A stretch of 64,000 nt of DNA from Neostapfia colusana. Lineage: Eukaryota; Streptophyta; Magnoliopsida; Poales; Poaceae. Shown one piece after another: positions 21,182 through 31,504 of this stretch; position 1 is the first letter of the stretch; each line of letters opens with the position of its first letter. A model generated the notes under the pieces. The model worked only from the letters and a program-made list of their open reading frames with translations. It was not told the DNA's origin and searched no databases. The stretch covers positions 55,651,671 to 55,715,670 of the forward strand of contig JASWHV010000008.1 of the NCBI GenBank assembly GCA_030760725.1, read 5' to 3'. A program made the position numbers and the translations under genes.

Positions 21182-22853
21182 TCTTCCATAACAACGTCAG
21201 GAAGCTCATGACGCAGTCACTCTCGACGGCTCGCATTCAAGCTACCAAGCCGTACTTCAAGTTGCATCCGGACGAGGGTGAGCCCGGACAGTTCAGGGAC
21301 GTGGCCGGCAAGTACTTGACGGAGGCGCAGTACACAGAGGTAAATTCTTTATTTTACTTTGCTTCATTATCGGATTCAGAACAATGATTTCATCCAATAA
21401 TAACTGGTGTATAGGTCAACGTAGCGTGGATTGATGCCCGTTTGGACGCGTACCATGCCCTGTGTGCCCGTTGGGCGAGCCAAGGTTTCCAGGACTTGTC
21501 CCAGACCCGTAGAGACAGTAGAGGGATGGAATAGAAACACCGTTTAGGTGGAGACGGATACATACTTCTGCCTAAATAGATGGTAAGTGTTACTCAAATT
21601 TTATTTAACTAATTTTATCATCTTCATTGTGCTAACACATATCGATAGGAGCGAGAGAGCGGTCGGGAGTCGACACCTATTGAGGTGTAGAAGAGGGGTC
21701 ACTTGGGACGTGACCCATCGCAGCCTGACCAACTGTGTTCTCAGGCGGCGTCAGAGGTGTTGGTAAGTTATTTTGTTAACTCAATTAAATTCTCTTTAAT
21801 AGTTCTGAAAACATTATTTTTCTGAATTTTCAGGCAAAATACGGGCAGGAGGCGCGGAGGCTTCGAGGCGAAGGGTATGATTGGGAGAGCGCACCAACAA
21901 TTATCCCCGAAGCCGCGCATGCAAGCGGTGGCGGGAAACCCCACGGACGGTGACTTTTGATATTTTTGGATTACAATCACGAACTTTGAGATACCAAAAT
22001 TTAATAATCTTACTCCGTTGTTTAGGTTAGCCATCTTCAATGGAGTGGTCGACTCGAGGCAGGTGCGGTCTTCCTCGCAGCAGGGTGGGTCCAGCAGCAG
22101 CCGTATGACCCAAGAGCTTGAGCTATGGACTGTCCAGGACGAGCTCCAGAGGACGCAAAAAGCGTTGAGGGCTCGGGATGAGATGCAGGCAGCGACGCTC
22201 AGGGCTAGGGACGAGATGCAGCCAGCGGTGCTCAGGGCTAGGGACGAGTATCAAACCTCGTACATGCTCAAGTTGCAAGCTGCCATGCAGATAAATTCTG
22301 AACGTTTTAATTAATATTTCTAATATATAAATGCTATGTGAAATGATTTGGTTCCTATTTGCAGGCTATGGCCGCAGGACAGCAGGTTGTCTTTCCGCAG
22401 TGGGCGCCGCCACCGTTGGAGCTGCCACAGGTGCAGGTGCCGACGACAGGTACACAGGTACAAAATGACTCAAAATAGCTAATAATAGGTAAACCTGTTC
22501 AAATTCTGTAAATTTTGATCAAACTTACTCAAATATAGCCAAACTAGTCAAAACTAGTTAAATATAGCCAAAACTAGTTAAACTTGCTCAAACTTAGTCG
22601 ATCTTGCTCAAAATTACTAAAATATGAGCAAACTTACCCAAACATAGCAAAATCCGGTTAACTTGCTCAATTCTGCATTTTAATAAGCAGATTTAGTCAA
22701 ATATGCATGTTTGTACTTGTAACTTGTCTAACCACACATGCAAATCACAGGGATCGGGGACAGAGGCTCGCACACCATCGCTCTAGCTTGCACCGGTTGG
22801 ATGACTGCAGGAGGACGACTTTCCAAACTCTGGTAGTGGACGGGGTAGCGTGT
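21130..22853 (+). pseudogene. CACTA accessory transposase gene (Transposase_24/En-Spm type), seven exons, decayed
   Basis: Exons inferred from GT-AG borders and protein continuity: 21130-21339, 21415-21582, 21649-21762, 21834-21949, 22026-22290, 22364-22457 and 22751 to about 22853. Conserved pieces are KPYFKLHPDEGEPGQFRDVA, AWIDARLDAYHALCARWASQ, GRESTPIEV and a repetitive coiled-coil-like region (ALRARDEMQAATLRARDEMQ). Its order matches plant En/Spm proteins thought to bind DNA or assist transposition. Stops occur in exon 2 (TAG near 21533 and 21577) and exon 3. The fifth intron begins AT instead of GT. No catalytic transposase domain is seen here. Confidence 0.72.
22495..22700 (+). repeat. 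Degenerate short repeats in intron 6
   Basis: Loose reiterations of 'caaactagtcaaa', 'aatatagccaaa' and 'aacttgctcaaa' with a spacing of roughly 20 bases fill most of the intron. They may be CACTA subterminal-like or slippage products. Confidence 0.55.
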
Positions 22854-22989
22854 AATGTGGCGTGCGTCGCGTGTATTGTTTTTAAACTGTTTTGCAATGT
22901 TTCTTGTGATATATATGCTTGTGTCTATTATTTTCTGCCTGTGTGAGCTGGCCATCGAGCCAGAGCTGGCCTCGAAGGCAGGGCAGTAT

Positions 22990-23389
22990 TTTCTATTTTT
23001 TTTAAATGCTAGCCTTATAGACGACGGTTTGTGGTGCTTAGCCGTCGTTTATAAGCCATATTTATAGACGACGGTGGAGCAGTAGCCGTCATCTATAAGC
23101 CATAATAAAAGACGACGGCCGGAGAAGAACCGACGTCTATAACAACCGTCGTCTATAAGTTCCACTAGGTGCCACGTGGCAGGAGTAACTTATTGATGAC
23201 GGCCAGGAGTGGCTGTCGTCAATTGTATTATAGACGACGGTTATGTCGTATATAACCTTATAGATGACTAATAATCGTAGACGGTCAATAAGAGCTTACC
23301 GTCGTCTATAAGTTATAAACGACGGTTTTGGCCTTATAGACGACGATTTCTGGCCGTCGTGTATTATATTGTTTCTGTTTCCCGTAGTG
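22990..23389. repeat. CACTA subterminal repeats and terminal inverted repeat
   Basis: TATAGACGACGGT occurs at about 23017, 23063, 23230 and, degenerated, 23315 and 23336. The reverse form ACCGTCGTCTATA occurs at about 23145 and 23298, with variants at 23041 and 23086. In En/Spm such repeats bind the element's own protein. The terminal repeat is 23371-23389. The following bases TTT would be the 3-bp target duplication, unverifiable without the other end. Confidence 0.85.
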
Positions 23390-24599
23390 TTTCTACAGAC
23401 TACAAGAAAAGCCTGTATTTAGTGACCTACCTATTGCAATATTGCAATAGCATCTCTTCATAGTTTGAAAGGTATGCTGAGGTTCTAAGAGCAACGATGC
23501 TGATGTATTGAAGGAAACTGCTGGTACTGAACTAAACACAAGATACATTTGTATCTTGAGCCTTTACATGCCACCGGTGCCATGAAACAAGTGAGGATAC
23601 ATCTTGGTATCGATAAATCTAACTTCGTCTCTTTGACAGCCTCCTTCACGTGTCTCCTATCGTTTGCTGTTTCATAAGACGAATCATAGCACAAGCACCC
23701 TTTCTTGACATGAGAAGCATCAGGACAGCATCAGACACCATTAAATCCCCAATGCACGGGCTATTCTTGCCAAATCCATTCCTTAGTATTGTTATCATGA
23801 GCTGCCATGAATTCCAAAGACAGTTACATTAGGTAACTGGGAGATTTACAACATAGTTGACAATGGAAGTTACCTAATTTAGCTGCTTGATATATCTCCT
23901 TGTCCAAGAGGCGCATCTGATGTTGGTTTGGCGTTGAAGGATTTGGTGCGAAGGTCTAGAGATATTGAGGTTCTCTGCAATGGTTAGCCGTTTAATATGA
24001 TATTTATATGCCTTTATTTAGAATTGTTAAATTACTTCATGAAGGATGTAACAAAGAGTGAGATCAATCAAGTTAGTTACTTGTTGACGCAATGCGGCAT
24101 GCATACAGGCACTATGTGGCTGAGAGTGAGATGAGCACATTCATGCAGTTGCAACAAAACGCTCTTGACTCAATGCGCTGCATGCTTATTGTGGCCGAGA
24201 GTGAGGCTGTATCATGCATGCACTTGGAGTCGCCAAGGAACTTAAAATACATGAATTGAAGCCGCAAAGAGTCTTGTTTATTAGTCATTTTTACGAAACT
24301 GTTGCGATAAGGTAAATACTATGTGCCGTATGGAATACACATGTATATAATATCATTTACTACATACTCTATTAATGAGATGATTAATTCTTGCAAGAAA
24401 AAAGAATGAGATGATTTATTGATTCGAAAGTACTCAAAAAATGGATTGACATCGTTTGGCTCGCCAAACCAAATTGAGTGCTGCAAGAAAGTCATTATGT
24501 TTTCAGTTCTTACTATAATATGCAGGACATGTGACTATTATGGTATAAAATTCTAGTTGTGATTACAACACACAAACATGTAGCTGTTGTGGTATGTAT
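23390..24599. other. Unassigned intergenic DNA
   Basis: No continuous reading frame or known family is recognised. It is A/T-rich. A short minus-strand peptide near 23870-23930 (LLDKEIYQAAKLGN) resembles the start of ankyrin-type proteins but is too short to call. The stretch may be the body of the Helitron whose end lies at 24640. Confidence 0.4.
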
Positions 24600-24640
24600 A
24601 ATTTTTATCCTCCCGTTCCAATGCACGGGCATGTAACTAG
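24600..24640 (+). mobile_element. Probable Helitron 3' terminus
   Basis: A small hairpin (CCCGT at 24612-24616 pairing with ACGGG at 24625-24629) is followed eight bases later by CTAG at 24637-24640 and then T. Helitrons end in CTRR with a hairpin ~10 bases upstream and insert 5' of T. The core CCAATGCACGGGC is common at such ends in grasses. The 5' TC end was not identified. Confidence 0.5.
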
Positions 24641-25326
24641 TACTATCTATGATTCTACACGATGGGGCCATAATAACGTCTCAGACTCTCATAATCTGTA
24701 ATACATTAACGAGCTATCAATAACAATTGGACCAATGTGGTAGGTTAGTACCAAGCACCATGTAAAATGTAGTCTATTTAGTAATACGTTTTGAGCTAAT
24801 GGCATTTCATATTTCAGAGGTGCACTTCTCTTGTTGTCGATACTAAAGTCTCACTACTTTGTCTTTTGTCATCATTCGTGTTCTCTATGATTATATGAAG
24901 TGATCCAAGTGTGGCACGTGCATTCTTCCTTGGCATGGAATGCATAAGATGGAGCGTCAGACGGTGTGTGGGGTCCGTGTGTAGTTACTGCCAAGTCCAT
25001 ACTGCTCTTCGCTGCCGTGATCACTCTAAGTCGAGACGCTGTGAAGAAACTCACGAAATGCCGCTGGCAAAGAGTGGAACATACAGAACCACGCGTATGC
25101 CAGAGTGCTCCAGAACATTTTTAGGTTTCTAAATTTCGGTTTGATCTTCGGACTTACCTGAAATACTCGAGTTGTACATTATATTTATCTCATGTTCTCA
25201 ATTGTCAACATAAATCCAATATCATTCATAAATTTAATCTCACCAGCAAACAAATTATAAGTTCACTAATAATAGAACCTAAATAAACAGTTTAGTCTAA
25301 TGACTTCACATACACAACTCACAAAA
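24641..25326. other. Intergenic DNA with one copy of a diverged duplicated segment
   Basis: There is no gene. Bases about 24825-25020 resemble 29540-29745 (shared GTGATCCAAGTGTGGCACGTGCAT-like and GCCAAGTCCATACTGCTC-like stretches). The last ~200 bases are A/T-rich and may belong to the same DNA as 28546-28775, separated by the solo LTR. Confidence 0.5.
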
Positions 25327-27099
25327 TGTCACGCCCGGTTTTACAAAGAGCAAAACCGGCCGCAATCTACGTGTATGCCAGGATCAGTTTAGTTCATACA
25401 CGTAGGACATATAGTGATAAACAGTTAGATATCGGAAATAAACACATTTATACCTTAGTTGAGTCTCGAGTAGCAGCGGAAGAGGAGAAGCTTCTAGGGT
25501 TGTCCACAGGCGAATCGACTGGCAGCAACGTGACGTTCTTCGCATCATCTTCATTTGATCTTCTTTAGTCTGAGCAACATTTATAATAAAGAAAAAAGAC
25601 AAATACCTGAGTACATAGAGTACTCAGCAAGTGTGGGAAGTAGATGACATGCGGGCATTTAACAAGAAAGGCTTAACACAGGTTAAGCACTAAGCAATCT
25701 ATCCTTAGTCTTATTAGGCGTCATATCTATTTAGTGAAATTCCCGCCCAACCCAAACATATCTCCAAGTGATCTCTACTATCACTGTAATCTCAATCCAA
25801 GCCACCATTCCCAAACCATACCAAACCGACCCACGCTAATCATGAGAGAGTTACCAGCCCGCTCTTGACCGTGAGCACGGCTGTCTAGACAGTTTTGACT
25901 CTGCAGAGTTTGTACCCTTTACCCACAAGTCGTATTTTCATCGCCCGTCGGCGACTCAAGAAACTCCTTTCTGCCCTCTCACACTCCCTATGGTGTGGGG
26001 CCAGGAGTACACGACAAGGCCTTTACATTGCACTACCCAACCCGTGCACACCCGCTAAGGTTTCACCGCTGCGGCACTCTGAAACCTCTGCCGCAGAAGC
26101 CCCCTCTTGCGCCACTTACACATCTCTCTGGTGTACACAAGGAAAGATAGGAACAACTTAATTAGCCACACTGCCCCATAACAGTTCTTGTGGTGGCACT
26201 GTATAAGCCAGTTGACGGGTCTCACGAACCGGTCCATAGGATCTACGTAGGCTAACTACCCACAAACCCGAGTCTCGTGCACTCGGCACCCACCGTAACC
26301 CACCAGCCTGCTAGATCCCTATACTACCCATCTCATACACCACGTACATCACCACATCATCACAATCATCCTGATATATTGAATTTTAAATGTAATAACT
26401 CCCATCCCGACATCTAAGCAGGGCTAAGCATGAAAATAATGACATAAATGTAAACCCTATACTACCCATCCCGGCTACAAGGCAAGTTTTGGAAATTCTA
26501 ATAAACAACCAACACATGGGATTTTCAAATTAAGACCTAAAGCATGCATTTTAACTAAAATCCTAAAAAGGTGCAAAGTGATCAAGGGCACTTGCCTTTT
26601 TCTTATATGGTTGCTCAGCCTGGGGTCAATCTCTTGATCTTCAAGTCTTTGCATTGTTTCCTGAATCGTCCTTGTACACGTATACCCTAAAGGGTTTGTG
26701 CGGCACGAGAAGGAGAGGAAGACGACTCACGGCATGGAGGAGCAGCTACGTTCTTCGGGCATCGTCGAGATCGTCGTTGGGATGTTCTTCCCGCGTGTTC
26801 TTTGGGTCCGAGACGCGTCTGGAGCAAGTAAAGGGTATCAAGGTGGTTAGCACAAAGGAAAAATAGAACGAAATCGGTGGAACATTGTGAATGGCGGAAA
26901 TCCTCACCGGAGCTTGTCGGAGTTGGGGTTCCAACGCCGATCCGCGTTGTGGAACTTTCGGGAGAATTTTCCGACAACCCTGAGACGTCTTACAAGGGGT
27001 TATACCGACAAATTATGGAAAGGAGGGGGAATTGGGGTTGCGCAGCGACTCACCAAGAGGAAGGGCGACGGGGCAGAATCTTGTGGAGGAACACCCTGA

Positions 27100-27494
27100 A
27101 ATCATAATTTTAGTACCGTAGCAGATAGCATTCACAGCAGAGTCCTTCACTTCAAGCCTCCTATAGCTTGTAAGGAGCACCTCAAGCGGCATGTCCACAT
27201 GCCTCAAATAACCCTCGTCCCTGTGGTTATAAAGCACCCACGCCGTGTCCATCACACCATACATGGTCACCATGTCATCCTGCTCTCCAAAGATCCCTGA
27301 ACGAACACGACGCAACTCCTGCATAAGCGCACCGACACCAAGGAGCAGCCCAAAGTGGACACGTTGTAATGAACATAGGTACCTGCCTCGTAGAAAATCC
27401 AGAACACCGCGAGGTGGCGCTCGGGATCATGCTCCAGAAGCTTGCTCTCGTAGATGGTCCACACCCTGAGCTGGCGCTTGACGACGGAGATGAG
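27100..27494 (-). pseudogene. CBF5: Fragment of CBF5/dyskerin (H/ACA RNP pseudouridine synthase) inside the solo LTR
   Basis: About 130 codons translate, with one frameshift near 27365, into LISVVKRQLRVWTIYESKLL, HLAVFWIFYEAGTY, then FGLLLGVGALMQELRRVRSG, DMPLEVLLTSYRRLEVKDSA and VNAICYGTKIMI. These are strongly characteristic of plant CBF5: the end of the TruB catalytic domain and the start of the PUA domain. CBF5 modifies rRNA uridines in the nucleolus guided by H/ACA snoRNAs. The N-terminal catalytic part and the C-terminus are absent, so it has no function as an enzyme. It lies antisense to the window but in the LTR's own transcript orientation (minus). Confidence 0.85.
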
Positions 27495-28073
27495 CGACGA
27501 CGTAGCACTCGACACGTACAACATCTCACCGGCCCTGATAGTGCATCGTCTCGGCGCCGGCTCGTCGAAGTAGAGCGGGAACGACGACGCCTGCGCTGCC
27601 AAGATGCCCGCTACAATATGTTTCCTCCCTGTTCCGGTCTCTGGGGTAGAAGGTGAAAGTGTGGCCACCCGTGGTGGTTCCGGCAGCGTGGCAAGCTGCA
27701 GCATCGCCCGGCCCTCATAGACCGGCGACACGTTGTACCTCAACAAGTACCACACCAGGCCAGCATACGTTCTACGGGGGCCGTAGACGGCGGCGATGAA
27801 AGTGTCCTGCTTCGCGACCTCGTCGGTGTGCTGCAGCTGACGTGCGGGCACCGTCGAGGACGTCGACGCGCTGCGCGCGGCTGCGGCGGGAGCGCCAGAG
27901 GCGGAGCTTCTGTGGGGCCAACATTGCAGGGGCGAAGACCACAGCGGAGGGAGCTGGATGTGGCCTGCACCCGGGCGAGCTCGACGGAGAGGCGACGGCG
28001 GAGGTCGTGCAGCGGCAGTGCTCGAGCAGCGGGTGCCGGCGGCGGGGAAAGCCGTGGGAATCGGTGAAGGCAC
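27495..28073 (-). pseudogene. Unidentified ORF fused to the CBF5 fragment; possible second captured segment
   Basis: The frame that enters the CBF5 fragment extends upstream for ~190 codons without a stop. Residues 1-80 are Ala/Pro/Arg-rich and may be only GC-rich LTR sequence. Residues ~84-176 (EVAKQDTFIAAVYGPRRTYA, LVWYLLRYNVSPVYEGRAML, VAGILAAQASSFPLYFDEP) look like real protein with mixed composition, but I do not recognise the family. It is not the CBF5 sequence expected upstream. It may come from another gene. Confidence 0.4.
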
Positions 28074-28545
28074 GCGTGGCGAGGTGGCGTAGGGGGTGGA
28101 GCTTGGCCGAAGACGAGCGGCGAGCGTGGAGTTGCCGACGAGGTGGAGGGGGCGGGCGAGGAGGCGACCTGTGGCTAGGGCCCGGGCAGCCTCGAGCCGA
28201 GATCAGTGAGGAGGAGTGGCGCCGTAGGTGGGAGGCGCGCCAATCGGGGCGGAGGTGAGCGGGAGGGGCGGCGCCGTGGGCCGTGTCAGTGGGAGGAGGC
28301 GACGCTGGTGGCGGGGCAAGCGGTGGAAGAGCTGAGGGAGGAGAAGGAGGCGGGTGGCGGCCATGGAGGGGGCGCAGGCTACGGGAGGGGAGGGAGACGG
28401 GCGAGGCGGCGCTGGACACGGAAGGAAGCGGGGGCAGTCGGCTCGGGGGAGGAGAATAAAGGAAGGAAAGAAAAGAAAAAATAGGTTAGGGTTGGGGGAT
28501 GTGGGCTGGGCCGGTGAATAAAAAAAATGTGGGTGTTACACAAAA

Positions 28546-28775
28546 ATATAAATTCTATTTGTTCATAGTTCATAGACTATAATTTAAGTTGAGATTTTAT
28601 AGTCTGATTGTTCGGGTATTTGGGTACCCAAAAGTGGTACCTGAATCCATAATGTATATTCCAGTTATTTAGATTCATTACCTAAAAAAGTACCCGATAT
28701 TGCGGTCCTTTTGATTTTGGTTTCTGTTTTTTCGGTTTCAGTTTTTCAGTTCTAATTTTTATACCCACCCCTATA
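28546..28775. other. Possible hAT-like terminal remnant
   Basis: A/T-rich sequence ends in a run of TTTCGG/TTTCAG repeats and ACCCACCCCTATAC. Read in reverse (TAGGGGTGGGTA) this resembles the terminal repeat and subterminal region of many plant hAT elements. The partner end, probably left of the solo LTR, was not clearly found. Confidence 0.35.
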
Positions 28776-29934
28776 CATGCGTGCCACCAACGCCCAGTCT
28801 GTGCGTGCCCCCCTTGCACTCATAAAACTACCAAACGAGGATGCTGCAGTCAGTAAGCTGAATATTTTTTTCTAGTTTCATTTGGTAACACAACATGATG
28901 CATATACATTTACCATTCTTCCATCGAAAATATTATGTTTTTGCCTTGTTTAGAAACATCAGGGGACGTTCTTGAAACATTGTAGCTAATATCACTTTGC
29001 TCTCTGCTCAAACCAACATTTGAATCCGAAGTTTCTTTTACTAAATCAAGTCAAGATCGAGCTTGGAACTTTCAGTTGTCGAGCCCTAAGACCTTTTATG
29101 TCGGTCCAAGGAGCTCTACTAATTGGATGTATTTTGTTATACCCTGCATTCTATTTTCCCCCATGCCTCCCATTCCCAAAATGGTTATAACACGAATAGG
29201 TACCTACAGAATTCATGCGCAATAACTTGTCTACGCTCTTCAGGTTTTCTTATCTTTCAATATCATTGTCACAGTTGGCGTGGTGGAACAAAACTATATT
29301 TATAGAACCTAAATATAATGATGGAGGTCAGTTTAGTGTGATATGGATGTCATATAATAGACATTTATTATTATGAGTTCTGACTACACGTCTCTTAGGT
29401 GGGAATAAAATAATTACGCCTTGTTGGCTGTGTATGCAAAGGTAGAGTTGATCCTTCGAAAGAAAATGATGGTATTTATATAATTACGATGTATGTAGAA
29501 AGGGGCTTGCCATGGTGTTATAAAACCAGTTTGGGGAGGTGCACACATTATCGATAAGTCTCCCTCCAGTGTCTCACTACGGCAGCCTAATACTTCGTCA
29601 TTTGTTGCTGTTCCATGTTTCATCAATTGATCGAAGTGTTGCACGTGCATGCTTTCTGGCATGGAAGGCATATCAGGAGTCGTCCTAGACTGTGTGAGGT
29701 CCATATGCAGCTATTATTGCCAAATCCATACTGCTCGCCAAGTCATCAATATATTTTATGTGATGGAGGCGAATCATATTGAACATTAGCATTTTGCAGT
29801 CTATTTCAGCTCCATTCTCCATGCGGGTGAGGCACCGATCCTTAAGTAAAACGTTGATTCTCAAAAAAGTGCTCTTTTAAACCTGTTCAACAAAATGCAC
29901 CTGCACTGCATCTGCATCTGAGCCACCATGTATC
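28776..29934. other. Intergenic DNA with second copy of the duplicated segment
   Basis: No gene is recognised. Bases about 29540-29745 match 24825-25020 with many differences. The rest is A/T-rich unique-looking sequence. Confidence 0.5.
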
Positions 29935-31121
29935 TAGGGATGAAAATGGTTGAAAATGATCGAAAAAACACACATATTGATTTTGTTTTCATATTTTGTC
30001 AACAGGGTGAAACGAAAACAAAAAATTCACCATCAGGATTATTGGTTATTCAGAAACGAACAAGTCGGAATGGGATTATATTGATAATAGTCAAAAAACA
30101 ATAACTCAAATCGCAATGATGAACAAACTAGTTGACTTAAACTTAATATTATTATACATAGTATTGCATTACATGGTCATAATACATAGTGATAATACAT
30201 CGCCATTATATATAATGATAGTATTTGTTCACAATACCCTCATCCGACAAGATGAATTTGATGAAAATAACACCCTCATTAAACATTTACCTTAGCTGCA
30301 TATATAATCAGCAAAGCAAGGACACATTTAGTTTTCAGTAAAAATTTTCTTTAGATGAAAACAACACCCATGGCAGCTGGAGAGGGCCCCTGTTGGAGAT
30401 GACCGTAATCTGCTTCTCATTGATGCTGATAGTCTAGTCATCGACGATCTTGATGTCGGCCTTGAAGGTGCCGAGCATCGAGTCATACATGAGGAGGTGA
30501 GATGCCTGAAATTTGAGGGTGCAACACAAATTCATATCAAAACAAACTACTAAATAGTAGACACATTTGCCTTCAGTCATCGTTACATACGTTTCTGATA
30601 CCTTCGCCATCGTTGATGATGACAACGTTGAGCGGGGAGTTCTTGCGACTGTGCCATTACCGGAGGAAGTTGTGGCGGATGTGGCACGCACACCGAGCAG
30701 GAAGCAGGAGCGCGGCTTCGACGGACAATGGCGACGTCGCGGCGGGTGGCCGCTCGGAGGGTTGGGGAGCAGCGAGCGGGAGCACTAGGGGCAGTTCGGG
30801 GATTGGGTTGGGGGATGGTTGGCTAGGGTTTCTATCCTTCACTTTGTGGGCCTTCGGGCTTCAATGTTTTTCTCCTATGGCCTGTCTGATCACTGGTTCA
30901 GCCTAATACCAATTAGATATAAAACAGGATAAAAAACAGAATATCCCGAATTTAAAATGAAAACCACAAAAAATCATTGGGAAAATATCTAAACTGTTTT
31001 CGATCCCGTTCCCGATTGATCCCGACCCGTTTTCGTCCAAATTCTGAATAATTCCTGAAATATTCAAAAACGAACGGAAAAAGGTATGCAGTACGGGACG
31101 AGACGGGTTTTTTCCATCCTG
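29935..31121. mobile_element. hAT-like non-autonomous element carrying a host gene fragment
   Basis: The left end is TAGGGATGAAAATGG, close to the Ac-type terminus. The right end, read in reverse, is CAGGATGGAAAAAACCCG, an imperfect partner. Subterminal sequences on both sides have the ATTCAGAAACGAAC / CGTTTTCGTCC type typical of plant hAT elements. No 8-bp target duplication is visible; the right side abuts the copia LTR at 31124, which may have removed it. The interior holds a GAPB fragment and a GC-rich segment (30690-30890) of unknown origin. No transposase is present. Confidence 0.65.
30365..30685 (-). pseudogene. GAPB: Fragment of chloroplast glyceraldehyde-3-phosphate dehydrogenase B, two exons with intron
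   Basis: The upstream exon (about 30685-30592) reads IRHNFLR, then a stop, then WHSRKNSPLNVVIINDGEGI. An 86-bp intron follows, with borders GTATG and TTTCAG (30591-30506). The downstream exon reads ASHLLMYDSMLGTFKADIK, a TAG stop near 30434, and TISINEKQITVISNR ending LPW. This is the NAD(P)-binding domain of the plastid GAPDH B (or close A) subunit, a Calvin-cycle enzyme. The retained intron shows a genomic DNA copy, not a retrocopy. It has two stops, and most of the protein is missing. The A versus B assignment rests on YDSMLGTFKAD. Confidence 0.8.
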
Positions 31122-31123
31122 TT

Positions 31124-31468
31124 TGTTGACACGATAAGCCTGGCGCAAGAATAATTAGCATGTTTGTTTTCAGATCATTGCATTGCATGTTAGTTTGTTG
31201 TTTGATTCCAAATCTTGTATGCGTGGACCGGGTTAGAGGCCACATTTTCTGCAGCATGCACGGCACGTTCGATTTGTTGGGCGTGGACGCGCAATCGTAG
31301 CTGCATGATAGCATGCATGACATCTTTTGTATTCAGTTGAATGGAAAAACCAAAACACACGAAGTTTTTTCCCGCGCACAACAAACGCCTCGTTCTTCCC
31401 AGTGTGCGTGTGTGTTCGTCGATCGTCTGAAGCTCGTCGGAGGTGATCGCTCACTCGCTTTCCTGACA
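31124..31468 (+). repeat. Candidate 5' LTR of a plus-strand Ty1/copia element
   Basis: It starts TGTTGACACG and ends TTTCCTGACA. It is followed by TTAGCATCAGAGTCGGGT, a degenerate tRNA-Met primer site (31471-31487), and 40 bases later by gag. No second LTR exists in the window, so the borders are inferred from TG...CA and the primer site alone. Confidence 0.6.
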
Positions 31469-31504
31469 ATTAGCATCAGAGTCGGGTGAAGTTCTTTGGC
31501 GATC

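Larger units (their letters stand above)
20527..23389 (+). mobile_element. CACTA (En/Spm) transposon, 3' part
   Basis: The right end reads GTTTCTGTTTCCCGTAGTG, the inverted form of a terminal CACTACGGGAAACAG. Just inside are many TATAGACGACGGT repeats in both orientations, as in CACTA subterminal regions. Upstream lies an intron-containing gene with the plant En/Spm transposase-associated (Transposase_24 type) signature. No left terminus is found before gypsy-1 ends at 20526, so the rest of the element probably lies beyond gypsy-1, outside the window. The first ~400 bases may instead be host DNA. Confidence 0.8.
25327..28540 (-). mobile_element. Solo LTR of a Tekay-type gypsy element, 3.2 kb, with target duplications
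   Basis: It begins TGTCACGCCCGGTTTTAC and ends GGGTGTTACA. It is flanked on both sides by CAAAA (25322-25326 and 28541-28545), a perfect 5-bp target duplication. The start, the motif GTACTCAGCAAGTGTGGGA and the GC-rich end match the layout of the gypsy-3 LTR, so it is a related family. No internal region or second LTR accompanies it, so it is the product of LTR-LTR recombination. Unusually, its GC-rich part contains a host-gene fragment (27100-27494). Confidence 0.88.

Noticed and set aside
20934..23389. Host gene with introns
   Set aside because: The protein pieces match the accessory proteins of CACTA elements and the region ends in CACTA subterminal and terminal repeats.
23870..23930. Ankyrin-protein-like peptide on the minus strand
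   Set aside because: Only about 14 residues, followed by a stop; too short to support a gene call.
27772..28484. Several long GC-rich open frames on both strands (for example 27842-28258 plus and 28419-27772 minus)
   Set aside because: Composition is almost only Arg/Gly/Ala/Pro/Ser, frames overlap on both strands, and the area is the GC-rich promoter side of an LTR; they are chance frames.
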